Below, one piece after another: positions 46,277 to 57,129 of a stretch of DNA of 64,000 bases. Made by a program: the position numbers and the translations under genes. Source of the stretch: Phanerodontia chrysosporium (taxonomy: Eukaryota > Basidiomycota > Agaricomycetes > Polyporales > Phanerochaetaceae); the NCBI GenBank assembly GCA_001910725.1, contig MJGA01000002.1:1736001-1800000 (forward strand). Reading direction: 5' to 3'. Positions within the stretch are counted from its first letter, which is position 1; the number at the start of each line of letters is the position of its first letter. The notes under the pieces are model-generated. The model saw only the letters and a program-made list of their open reading frames with translations. It ran no database searches and was not told the DNA's origin.

Positions 46277-48211
46277 TTATTCGTTCTTGGCCAACAGGGA
46301 ACGTCCAGACATTTCTGAAGGCGAGGTCAGTTATCCCGGACGACTCTCACAAGACTTGCTTGCGTACCTTCCGGCTTAGGAAGACCCATGATGTCAAGGA
46401 TGGTCGGTGCGACATCGGCCAGGGCACCCTCTTCCTCCTCGCCGTCCTTCTTGTCCTCAAGGAATGCAAGCTTCTTCGGGTCGCCAGTCATGATGAAGGG
46501 CACGGGGTTAGTGGTGTGGGCGGTGTGCGGGTTGCCGGTCTCGGGTTGATCATCTGCTCAGCGTTACCGTGGTCGGCGGTGATGAGCAGGATGTAGCCCG
46601 CCTCCTGGCACGCCTTGTAAACAATGCCGACGGCCTTGTCGGTGTGGTTGATGGCCTCGACGGCAGCATCGTAGACACCAGTGTGGCCGACCTGCACAAT
46701 AAATCGTCAGCGAATGACAGTCTGGAACTAACAAAGAATACAAACCATGTCCGGGGGCGCGAAGTTGCACATGACGAACTCGTGGTCACCCTTCTTGACA
46801 ACCTCTGCAACCTTCTCTGCAACACCCTCAACGCTCATCTTCGGGTCCTTGTCGTATGTGGGCACCTTCGGCGAGGGGATCATGTGGCGCTCCTCGTTCT
46901 CGAACTGCTTCTCGACACCGCCGTTGAAGAAGAACGTGACGTGCGCGTACTTCTCGGTCTCGGCGATGTGCGCCTGCTTGACGCCCTGCTTGGCAAGCCA
47001 CTCAGCGAGGACGTTGGTCATGGCCTGAGGGGGGAAGGCGACGGGGAAGCTCCACTCCTGGTTATAGCGGGACATGGTGGAGATATGCTACTCGTTCATT
47101 GTGAGTATCGGGCCATATTTGCAGATATAGCGTACGTACCAGGTCCTTAGGGATATCGATGTCAATGGGCTTGTCAGGGAGTCCGAAAAGCGCGACGATT
47201 TCGCGCATACGGTCTGACCGGTAGTTGAAGAAGAACAGAGTGTCGCCGTCTGTATGAAAGCGTAAGCACAAGCCCTGGGAGATGAGATTAGTATCTACCC
47301 TTGATGCGGCCTCGTCACCGTTGACGATGATGGGCTTCAAGAACTCGTCTGTCTCATCTTTCTTGTAGCGCTCCTCGATGGCCTTGACAACGTCCTCAGC
47401 CTTCTCGCCCTCACCCTTGACTAGGCCGTCAACGGCGACCTTGACACGCTCCCAACGCTTGTCACGGTCCATAGCGTAGTAGCGGCCAACAACGGTCGCA
47501 ATCTCGCCAACCTTCTCCTTCTCGAGGAACTCGAGCAGCTCCTTGGCGTAACCGGCGGCAGAGCGGGGCGCAGTGTCACGACCATCACCGAAGAAGTGGA
47601 TGTAGACGTGGGGGACACCTTGCTCCTTAGCTGTCTCAAGAAGAGCTTTCAAGTGGTTGATATGCGAGTGAACGCCACCATCGGAGACCTAGAAAGCGTG
47701 TATCATTGAGCCCGCAGGTCAACGTGCAGCAAGCAATACATACGAGACCAAGGAGGTGAAGGCGTCCATTGCCCTCCTTGGCGCGCTTGCAGCTCTCGAG
47801 GATGACCTCGTTCTTGTGGAACTGGCGCTTTTTGATCGAGACGTCAATCTTGACGATGTCTTGCCAGACGATACGGCCGGCACCTATGTTCAGGTGTCTT
47901 GAGGTATCGTCAGTTTGCACGACATCCTTTCCAGAAGGAAGGAAACGTACCCGACTTCGGAGTTGCCCATGAGGCCATCGCTAAGGCCGACGGCGAGACC
48001 GTGCGCGTGGAGCGTACGGTGACTGTGGTCCTTGGCAATCGTGTCCATGTTCGTGGTGTCAGCGGCAGCAATGGCGTCGCCCTTCATGTCTTTCTCGGGG
48101 GCGATACCCCAGCCATCGTGAACGCTGCGTTTGAGAGTGAGACTGGGTGTGCAGGAGAGAAGGGTGGGTGTATGCGCACATGAGGCAGACCTTGTTCTTG
48201 ACCTGGACCAT
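46277..48211 (-). CDS. gpmI: 2,3-bisphosphoglycerate-independent phosphoglycerate mutase, with a one-base frame break
   Basis: Model: complement(46277..46314, 46368..46691, 46746..47087, 47140..47688, 47744..47897, 47951..48124, 48180..48211), about 537 residues. It interconverts 3- and 2-phosphoglycerate in glycolysis using two metal ions. Visible motifs: [10 protein letters not shown] at the start, the catalytic serine loop [51 protein letters not shown], and ADHGNAEQM. One base is missing at 46541-46547 ([12 protein letters not shown] requires one more C or G). A second problem lies at 47250-47299: GT-AG sites outline a 49-nt intron that would need one extra G upstream, whereas reading through is in frame and inserts about 16 residues. 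Family length (about 520) favours the intron. Confidence 0.93.
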
Positions 48212-48773
48212 GATGGCGTGTACGGGGACGGGGAGGGTATGTGAGGACCGTGCAGGTTATAGGTCTAACGGGGAAAGCAGGATCGCGGGCAATGCGCTGA
48301 GCACTCGGCACGGACGAGGTGATTTCATTGCAAAATATTGAGAGGCGCCCATAGGCTCGCCGGCCGCGTTTATCTTATCGATCCGCCCTAACCCCACTTT
48401 TGGGGAGGCGCAACGCCGACCAGAATCGGGGTTAGGGTGTAGCGGCATGTCCCGAACGCCACGAAGAAGAAGCATCTGCTGCCGCTTTCCTGCAACTTGT
48501 CCGACGCGCGTGGCTCACTCGCCGCCAGGTCCATGTACAATCTATACCTTGCTCATCCCGAACTTGCTCTGCATCAGCTCGCCGGAACGCTGACGTTGTG
48601 TCTCCTGCTCGGCTCGCCGGCTTACGAGAGTCAAACACTCCCTGCAGTTGCCAACCATTGACGTCACATGAGGAGCATCCACCGTCCTTCTCTTATAATA
48701 GCTGGGCAGGTCCCTGAGCGCGCTGTCTTGAGCTACCTCTACGCTGTTCAACGCCCCATCAAAATATACTACG
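48212..48773. promoter_or_regulatory. Shared divergent promoter region, PGM and ComA-like genes
   Basis: The 562 bp between head-to-head start codons. There is a CT-rich stretch on the PGM side. I found no distinctive element. Confidence 0.35.
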
Positions 48774-49912
48774 ATGCTGCTCGGACGCACCAGTCGACTT
48801 CTTGCCCGCTTGCCACCAGCTCTGAGCTCGCAAGCCAGACGGGGCGTCGCGTCAAAGTCTGCGTTCGCATTCCTGCCCTCCAACGCCCTTCCCCCAAAAC
48901 CCCGTGGCAAAGGTCTTACGGAGATACGTGGACCATACTACTACCCTGTCACTGCCACATACCTTGACGAGCTTCTTTCCGACTGGGGCGCTTACGTCGA
49001 CGGGATCAAGTTTGCAGGGGTGCCTTCTCTTTGATGCCAGAGGAGAGGCTGAAGCTATTGATCGAGGTTGCTCACAAGCATGGTGCGTCATAGTGTGTTC
49101 CTCGTAGCCCATAGCTTGACCTGCAGCGGCAGACTGCTATGTGTCCACCGGTGGTTTCATCGAACGCGTCCTTTCAACCTCTGCAGGATCTCCGCAGGTC
49201 ATCTCAAAATATCTAACTGCGTGCAAGAACATGGGCTTTGACGTTCTCGAGATTTCCTCCGGCTTCCTTTCCATCCCCACAGAGAGCTGGCTCAATCTCA
49301 TCGAAGACACGAAGAAGCACGGCTTGAAGCCCAAGCCAGAAGTTGGCATCCAGTGCGTGTTCCTGATAATGCCTTCCGGAAGATTATCACTGACTTCTGG
49401 TTGCTCTCGCTTAGATGGGGTGCCGGCGGTGATGCGTCTGTTGCTGAACTCGAGTCCTCCGGAACGCGGGATCCACGCTGGTTGATTGACCGTGCCAATG
49501 CTTTCATAGATGCAGGCGCACACGTATGTTCAGCGTTTCCCGCATATTGTTCGAAGTTACTGACATGTGGCGTGAAGATGATTATGATTGAAAGCGAAGG
49601 CATTACTGAAAACGTGAAGTCATGGCGTACGGATGTCATCTCCGCCATTACTTCCTCGCTGCCGGCAGAAAAGATCATGTATGTGACCACTACAGGTTTG
49701 CTTTAGAGGTGTACTTATCGTTCGGTAGGTTTGAGGCTGCCGATCCTGAGGTCTTCGCGTACCACATTCAGAACCAGGGAGCCAACGCGAACCTGTTTAT
49801 CGATCATTCCCAAATTGTACAGCTTGCCTGCCTAAGGAAAGGCATCTGGGGAACAGGGTCGACATTCGGAAAGATTATCACTTACGGCGAGGATGGCAAC
49901 AAGCACAAGTAA
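48774..49912 (+). CDS. ComA/HSA32-like phosphosulfolactate synthase-family protein, with a one-base frame break
   Basis: Model: join(48774..49082, 49133..49352, 49415..49523, 49578..49678, 49729..49912), about 307 residues. The core is a TIM barrel of the ComA family: RGPYYYPVTATYLDELL, YVDGIKFAGG, YVSTGGFIERVL, GFDVLEISSGFLSIP, MIMIESEGIT, NLFIDHSQIVQLACLR. In archaea and bacteria ComA makes phosphosulfolactate; the plant relative HSA32 is linked to heat tolerance. The fungal role is unknown. The first 30 residues are Arg/Leu/Ser-rich without acids (MLLGRTSRLLARLP), a likely mitochondrial presequence. One G is missing in the GGGG run at 49017-49020, where KFAGG|AFSLMPEERL must join. The acceptor before exon 2 has two in-frame choices six bases apart. 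Confidence 0.85.
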
Positions 49913-50414
49913 ACATGGCTATAATTCGGCTTTACCTTAGGTCAGCTGCAGCGTTGACCATCCCCTGGAAACTGTGTCCTGCATAACAGCTCGTTACGGA
50001 CCGAACCCATGTGTGTACTATAGGCCATTTTGGATGAATTGATTCGGATACTCTGGATGTGAAAAGCGAAGATATCTGGTCGGAGCGCGGCGGGGACTCG
50101 CGCCGCTCAGTCACAGGCGTCTAAGTCGTGATCCGTTGCCCGAACATCCCGCCGCCGCGCTCAGACTTTCGCGCGCACGGCTTGACCTCACGCACCATTC
50201 ATATTCGCGGCCCAAGTGGCATCGAACGACATCCCGGTCACCGAAAAAGCAACTTGAGCAAGTCGAGAAGCTCTGATGCGGCGGACGGACGTGAGCGACG
50301 TCATGCGGCCTTTCTGGTACTTTCCCGACGACTCGCTTTTGCGAAGGCGCGCCCACTGCCCCTCAATATAACGCAAGTCGTCATATCCAATCCATCGTGA
50401 CCTCACAACTCGGG
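49913..50414. other. Intergenic, ComA-like 3' flank and MYND promoter
   Basis: Tandem intergenic space between two plus-strand genes. I see no frame with support. Confidence 0.5.
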
Positions 50415-51123
50415 ATGAGCGAAGCTTCTACACACCCCTGCGCCGTGTGCGAGCAGCCGGCCAGCACGCGATGTTCGCAGTGCAAGGCCGTGTACTACTG
50501 CTCCGCAGACCACTCACGCGCCGTAAGTGCACCCGAGCTGAGTGCACCTGAAGACACTGACGTTATACCAACAGGATTGGAAAAGCCACAAAAGCCAATG
50601 TAAATTGTTGAAGTCGGCAGAGAGCGGTGACCTCACCGTCACCGCGCTACTGTTCCCCGTCAACGAAGACGCCCCGCGTCTGGTGAAAGTCAAATACACG
50701 GTCGAACGAGACGAGGAGACTGAGACCGACAAGCACGTCCCCGATCTCACACAGTGGCTCTGGCCCCAGACACAGGCCGTACGGCAAATCAACAGCTACG
50801 GCATCTTTGGGCGTGGCGAAAAGTTGGGGCGCATGTTGCACATGTTCTTCAACGAGGACTACGCCTCAGATGGCTCGCCCGTCAACCACTGCGTTCAGAC
50901 CCTGACTGAGGGGAAGGCGGAAAAGTGGGGTGGTAACATCCTCGTCCTTCGTGCGCGAGAACCCACGACCAAGTATACCCAGTATTACAACGCGACGATG
51001 GACGACGTTGCTCCCATGATATCCTTCTTCAAGGAATACACTGCACTGAACCTGTGAGTCCCCAGAGAAAAAGCGAAAACTTGCATACTGACTTATCCAC
51101 ACAGTGCGAAACTGGGCATGTAG
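50415..51123 (+). CDS. MYND-type zinc finger protein
   Basis: Model: join(50415..50522, 50575..51053, 51105..51123), 201 residues. The MYND finger is at the N-terminus and spans the first intron: CAVCEQPASTRCSQCKAVYYC, then H-x11-H-x3-C in the joined HSRADWKSHKSQC. The rest is a compact domain (for example YGIFGRGEKLGRMLHMFF and WGGNILVLRAREP) seen in many small basidiomycete MYND proteins. MYND fingers bind proline-rich peptides. The last exon, LAKLGM-stop, depends on a strong GTGAGT donor at 51054; without splicing the protein ends one codon later. Confidence 0.8.
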
Positions 51124-51328
51124 CCGGGAATACCGGCATCTTGATTATCTTTCGGATTCACTTCAATCGGACAGACCTACCTTGGATCGTACTACTGTAT
51201 GCTCTCATAATACTTTGTAATGCTAATTCAAGTCATCCAAACCAAGGGCAACTCAAGTCTCGCAGAACTGACTGCAAATAAGCTTAACATGTCATTCGAT
51301 CGACCAGCGACGATTCACATGCCGTAAT

Positions 51329-51878
51329 CTATTCGGAAGATAAATGCGGCGCCTCTGTTGGTATATCTACTACGGCCCTGAAAGTATTCACTTCGCTCAA
51401 GTTACTTGTATCCGGCAAGTTATCCAGATCCTCCCGGCTTTTCATCGCCTCCTTGCGCAACGACTCCAGCATGCTCGCGACGTTGTCCGCACAATCAGGG
51501 CAGGGCGGCAGACCCTCAATCTTTACAGGCCTTACAGGTCGTCGCGACGACGGGTGCGGCTTGCTCGACTTCGGTGCGCGATGGGCGATGGCCATGGCAA
51601 TATCCATAGGCGTCACTAGTCGGGGAGGGCAGTAGCGATTCCGTGGGGGCTTGTAAATGGCGACATACGCTCGCGTAAGCACAACTGCCACGGCTTTCCG
51701 CGAGCCCTGTGGCTCAAGGACCTCTAGGATCCGGGGCAGGGTTCGGGTGATAACGAGTCTGTCTCTGCGAGCTTCTTTGCGAACGGCTGGCGCGGGAAGT
51801 CAGCCACTCTAGCGTCGGGTGGGTACGGCCAGGCTACTTACCGTTGGGATGTGGGAGCTCCCTGCAGGTATGGGGCAT
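51329..51878 (-). CDS. Unrecognised 164-residue protein
   Basis: Model: complement(51329..51786, 51842..51878). The first exon (MPHTCRELPHPN) joins across a 55-nt GTAAGT...CAG intron to a frame that runs to the stop without a break. I do not recognise the family. Visible: a basic segment VRKEARRDRLVITRTLPRIL, a short CPDC pair (PPCPDCADN) with no other nearby cysteine pair, and Ser/Pro/Arg linkers. It ends acidic. It converges with the MYND gene. A real gene is likely because the splice join is clean and extends an already open frame. Confidence 0.5.
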
Positions 51879-52538
51879 GATGCTTCGTGCGCGATTGAAG
51901 TTCTAGCACTACGACTTTATCGCCGGTGTCTAGATGCTAAGTGCTCGATGTCAACAGAGGGGCTGCCCACAGGGCACCGGATTAGATGGCATTTCAAGCT
52001 ACATAGCGGCAAACCCATATTTAGCATGCCGTTGACGGATACAGACGTAGACCAGCCCGAATTCCCGACGCTCAACACAGCGCTGCAGACGGCATTACAT
52101 GGTCGCGGTACCCCATTCAGAGACATAATCAACACTTCGTGCTGAGATCCTGAGTTACTGTTCGACTGATGACACTTGAGGATACAACTTGAGAGACATA
52201 ACTTTGACATAGCGTTGCATCTGCATAGACGACTGTCCACAGGAGAGTGCACTACACTGCGTTGGTAATCGCCACCTAGATAGACGAGTTTTAGTTTGAT
52301 GTATAGGACGTCCTTTCCAAACCACAAGCGCGTCACTTACATAAATTAAGGGCTGTGCGCCGCACGCTGTTACAATCTGGTCTAGCCATGGGCCATTCAT
52401 CTACGCCAGCCACGACACTTCAATCTGATGGCCTGAAACGAAACGACAAGCCAGGTCAGCTATGCCAGCCACCTACAGGGTGTAAATTCTGAGTATTTTT
52501 GTCCTGGTCCGTCCTGTCTTGAGTCGAGTTCTTTCGCC
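51879..52538. other. Intergenic, divergent promoters
   Basis: Upstream regions of the 164-residue protein gene (-) and of the 507-residue protein gene (+). Frames here (for example 51917-52336, minus) have no domain and poor codon use. Confidence 0.4.
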
Positions 52539-54169
52539 ATGTCATCCTTCTATGCTTTCCTGCACGCTGTCTTCGATAGCTTTTGTTTTCTCTTGACCCT
52601 TTGCAGATCAATATTGACCACGAGGCCAAACAACACCTTCCCGGAAGATGTCGAGTCTATGCTCTGTAGCCCGCGAGTACGCGCAGCTTCACCAACATCG
52701 GCATTCTCATCTCCGACACCACGATCTCTCCGTGAGTTCTGCATATCGTGACTTAGTCCCGACTAATGCTCTTGAATAGCAGATGAGCCAATTATGGTGC
52801 AGACGGTGGTAGAAGTTGATCGGGAACCCTCACCTCTCCAGAGTCCTGTCAGCCCTTCGTCTAATGCGTCAAGACGTGGTCCATGCGATGTCGGCGATAG
52901 TGAGTCTAGGAAGAGATCTGAAGCATAAGATTTCAGCTAAGTGCTGCGGTGTATAGGTGATGGCCACACCAAGGACATACCAATACCGAGTTTTTGGGTT
53001 CCTTCAAGGCGCTCGCCGCCACCAGAGCTCCTGAAGAATCACCCAAGCCTCCGGGAAGTCACGACAGACGAAGGGAACGCGTCTATGGTTTCTAACGCTG
53101 CGGAAGTCTTGGAGAATGCTCGACTATCATTATATCCGCTGGGATCGCCGTCAGCGCATGCGCTCCCTGCAGCAGCGCCAACCGACCAGCAGGACGAGAC
53201 CACCATTGAGCCGAAGGCACACGATACCGAGTCATATCCTACTAGAACCGCAAGCCTAGCAGAGCGTCGCGGCAGGCGGCCTATGCAGCTATATGTCGTC
53301 AACCAGGTTCAAGGCGATTTGTCTCCGCAAAGCGACCAAGAATGCTTCACCTTGCGGCGTACCCCACCAGAGATGGTTCATTGGCCGAGCGAACGCTCGA
53401 CCCCGCTTCCCCAGTACACGTCCCAAATTTGCGGCGACCTGTACCCCGACCCCCTCGTCAGTCAGCAGTTCCTAGAAAATACCAAACAAGGTCGTCTGTT
53501 GTCGTATGTCAACCAGCAGCGGGAAGCGCACAACTTGACGAAAGAGAGTGCGGATGGGCATGATAAGGGGCGCTCGATGCACGCTAAAGAGCCGCCGCCA
53601 TACTTATCTCGAGGCGCACAACCTCATGAGCCAGTCAAGAGCAGTTCCTTGTCTACGCCGAGCTACCCTGTGACCAGTCCCGGATTACGTCCGCTGATCC
53701 TGCCAGCTCAGGTCGCCCAGAAGTCGACAGAGCTGACTTCTCCACGGAAGAGGAGCCTATCCTTCGACAGCTCTTGCTGCCACAAGACGTCGAAGAGCGG
53801 TCGCAGTACGAGGTGGAGGCCAGAGTCATCTTCAGGGCCGAGCGCGACTCTGCGGATTCACCCATTTCCGTCCAAGCGACCGCCCAGCGAGCGAATGCAG
53901 GAAAGATCGCTACCATCCTAGCACTGCTTGGTCAGAGCGGGGAACCCAATTTACCCCAAAGGTCGAAGATCTTGAGCACCGCTGTGGCGCCTACATCTTT
54001 GGACGACATCCACGGCTCCTTTGCATCGTTGGCATCCACATATGGCACAACGCCCAGCTGTTCTTCGACGCATCTGCAGGATTGGGCCCAAGGGACCCTG
54101 CTCTTGCTGCAGAACGAAGCATGCCAGACGGACTGGGAGGATGAAATCATTAGCGGATACTTCGACTGA
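52539..54169 (+). CDS. Unrecognised protein with N-terminal hydrophobic segment, one-base frame break
   Basis: Model: join(52539..52731, 52783..52899, 52957..54169), about 507 residues. I do not recognise it. Residues 5-25 are hydrophobic (FYAFLHAVFDSFCFLLTLC), a signal anchor or buried helix. The middle is Pro/Ser-rich and disordered. The last 130 residues are more ordered and acidic (STEEEPILRQLLLPQDVEER, AGKIATILALLGQSG). The two halves are in different frames; the shift is at about 53679-53683, in a CCCGG run, where one added C gives a continuous natural text (SPRITSADPASSGRPEVDRA). Without it the first half would stop at 53921. Confidence 0.55.
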
Positions 54170-54300
54170 CCTGGCATCAAACATCGGACTGTTGCCGTTC
54201 CCCGGTGTTCGCATGCTCTAACTAAGCATCATTAGCTCTTCTAACTTACAACATTATGTCGAGATTGTGTAGCAGTGTATGTATATGTGCGCCTAGATGT

Positions 54301-55591
54301 TCATTCAGCCTCGTGTGTGCGGATGAAGTCCAAGACCAGCTTCTTGAACTCGTTAGGTCTGTGATGACGTTAGCCCTAGCGTTACCAATTACTTAGAGAA
54401 GAACTTACTTCTCAGCGTGGACTGTCGTTATACAGTAAGTAAGTATAACTCGTAGTGACAACTATAGCACCTACCCCAGTGCCCGGCTTCAAGTGTCTGG
54501 AGGACCATGTTCGGGAAAAATGCCTCCGCGATGGGGATATTACGGTGGTTGATGTATCTGAGTAGACGTTGAGCGTGGTCTATGCATCAATTAACGATCA
54601 CTCACTTGCTCCTTGTCCCTTTGATAAACAGAGTAGGACCCTCCCAGGTGCGTTCACCGGGCTCGTAAGGGAAGTTGCCAATTTCCGGAATAGCTCTGCC
54701 AATGATGTCAATCGGCACTCGGAATTTGAGAGGGTGGTGATGATGTTCGTGAGCCTGAGGGAGAAGGTTAGTGAGGAGGAAGGCCCGAGTCATAGCGTCC
54801 TGATGTTTGTGTTAGTATGTCAGCCATTGCGAACGTATATGGCTTACGGGCTCGTAAGGTGCCAGTATTTTCTGCGCCTCTTGTCTCGTAGTAACATGGC
54901 TATCTTCTATCTTCTTCATGGCCTCCACATAGCCTTGGAATTCCGGCGATAGCGCGCCTTTCGATGGAGCAATATCCGCGACGATTAGGTGCGCAAGCAG
55001 CTCTTTCGGAAGCTCCGGGCTCAGGGCTACCGACATCGCAACCTTTCCGCCCCTGCTGTCGTAAGAAGCTGAATCAGGGCGGATGATGCATATTTGCTCA
55101 CATGGAATGACCGAGGAGAGAGATGTTACGAAGGGAACGCTGACGACAGAACTCGAGAACGTCCACTGCCATGGCTGAATAGTTCATGGGTTCTGCATGA
55201 GGGGATGCTCCATGGTTTCGCATATCCTATAGAAGGTGTGTAAATGGTGTCGCAGACCACGTCAGGCTACTTACCAAGGTATAGATAGGGCGGTCTAAGT
55301 CCTTCAGGAAGGCCTTCGCCAGCGAGAGCCAGTTCCTCTTCATGCCACTGATGGGTGGTCGGGTTCAGAAATACCGCGCCAAGCAAGTGCATTTGGTACT
55401 TACAAGAGACCGTGAACGATGACGAGGGCGTTATCCGTCTCGTTTCCGTTTGGCGGCACGAATTTATCGTGCGCCAGGTCTATCGGCTCTGGCCGGGAAG
55501 TAAAAGCTCGCGTTTGTGCAGACAGCGAGCGAAGGCTGCTGCTTAGAGCGGGTATCCTGCTTGCACACAGTCTATGTGTGAGTCCTAGCAT
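54301..55591 (-). CDS. ABHD11-like alpha/beta hydrolase (mitochondrial)
   Basis: Model: complement(54301..54358, 54409..54421, 54475..54557, 54606..54799, 54848..55052, 55102..55226, 55275..55347, 55404..55591), 312 residues. Family landmarks: IVHGLFGMKRNWLSLAK (oxyanion loop), LDMRNHGASPHAE, nucleophile GHSMGGK (codon at the exon 3-4 junction), LIVADIAPSKG and the catalytic His in LEAGHWVHAEKPNEF. The start region is basic and Ser-rich (MLGLTHRLCASRIP), consistent with mitochondrial import as for ABHD11 and yeast Imo32. Exon 7 is only 13 nt (54409-54421) and encodes part of the HAEK segment right after the catalytic His. Phases are consistent only with that micro-exon. Confidence 0.9.
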
Positions 55592-55632
55592 CACGTCTAC
55601 AGTCAATTCGCAGGTTGAGGAGCTGAGAGGGT

Positions 55633-56019
55633 ATGGAGTCACGTCACCGACGACGCCTACCCAAAGCGGCACGTCGTGCGTGCCCGGCAAACGCCGGAGC
55701 TCGCCCTAAAGTCGCGCGCTCAAAATTTAACGACGCGCTTCTGCCTCTGGCCTTTCCCGAGGTCGTCCACCGAAATTGTGAGTGTCCCCATACCCTTTCA
55801 TCCCCCCTTCGAAGAGATGATACATTTCGTTTACCTCGAGCGTGAGGTTTCTTACCAGTGCCTCACGCGATGCTTTGAGAATTTTGTCATAGTTACACTG
55901 ATCGGTTTTACTCGTGTCTCTTCGAACCCTCGCTGACCTCCCTTCCCAGATAATGATGTCTACCACCGTCCGTTAGATGTGTGCTCGAGCGAAGGATTGC
56001 TTGGAGTCTTTGGCATGTG
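55633..56019 (+). CDS. Possible spliced small gene (partial model)
   Basis: Two segments, 55633-55777 and 55950-56019, join through good GTGAGT and CCCAG sites to give a natural-looking text (FNDALLPLAFPEVVHRN then YNDVYHRPLDVCSSEG). A strong GTGAGT donor follows at 56020. I cannot fix the next exon: acceptors at 56212 or 56263 are possible, and the former would end the protein at once. I do not recognise the product. It would start 41 bp from the ABHD11-like start on the opposite strand. Confidence 0.3.
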
Positions 56020-57129
56020 GTGAGTCTCGACCCTGTTCCTTTCTTCAGTGCTCTAGCAGCTGCAGTCGCGCATGTGATGATCAAAATCATTCAAACTAGA
56101 GTATCTGAGAGCTCGTTGAGCTCGATGCTTTTATTTTATCTGTCAATCCCCTGATGCATCCCTTATTCATACAACCGTGTTCGAGCATCTCGCTAACCAC
56201 GCTTCTCCCTAGGTAATCCGCACCGGTTCGCGAACTGACAAATTTGCTGCTGCTTCCCTATAGGCTTAAGGTGTGTGTCCCCTTCCCTTTGCCATTGTTG
56301 CTGGCAGCGATGCAACAAATGGAGTTACCGCCTGACCCTTGTGCTGCAACACAAGGGGCTTGTGACGACAATTCCAAGGCTGTTTTTACTTTTCACTGAG
56401 CCTCCCGTCATCGTCCTTCCGCGACCCTGTACTTATCCTTACCTTCCAGATATATCTCCGTCACTACGGATGGGTCTTTAAAGGGTGTGTAGGAGTCTGA
56501 ATGCATTGTGAGTGTCTCGTCCATCCAACATCTTTATGATGTTTTATCACGACGGTCTTCGTAACCACGATGCCGAAAATGCCCGCCACAGCTCAATTAT
56601 CTCGGGCACCCCCATCTGATCCTTCCTCAATCTGTATCTTCATCATGCTAACCAATGTCCCCAGGCTCCCGTGTTTTGTTCATGATGCGCCAATGGTAGG
56701 TTATTGCAACTGTTTTTCGCCCTTGGGTTCGTTATGGGATGATTTGTTCTCAAAAAAATATCAACTAGAAGCTGTTGCTGAGCTTGGCTTTGATTGTATT
56801 CAACATGCACTGATCATTATTCCTGTCATTGCGAACTCATTACTGACTGTTCGTTATAGATTGGTCGTTAGCAAGTACATGTCACTCAGATTGTACTAGT
56901 GCTACACTACATGTACGTTAGATGATGAATGGATAACAGTTGTGTCCACACGTCGAATTGTGCGTGGATAAATGTGCGTTCCGTGACTCGATGTAATTGG
57001 TGAGAAGAAGAGATATTGCTACAACGGATGTGAAAGCATTCAAGACTTGTGTAATAGCGCACCACATGATGAAGAAATAAAGCGAATTTCGTTTAAGTTC
57101 ACTGCTTTGTTCGACAGAGCACAGCTCCT
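56020..57129. other. Splice-signal-rich region without a resolved gene
   Basis: Repeated donor-like GTGAGTGTC or GTGTGTCC and acceptor-like pyrimidine-AG pairs occur on the plus strand (about 56020, 56213, 56270, 56448, 56508, 56664, 56860), but exonic stretches between them are short and do not give a long frame. It is AT-richer than the rest. It might hold further exons of the model at 55633 or a spliced non-coding RNA. Confidence 0.35.
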
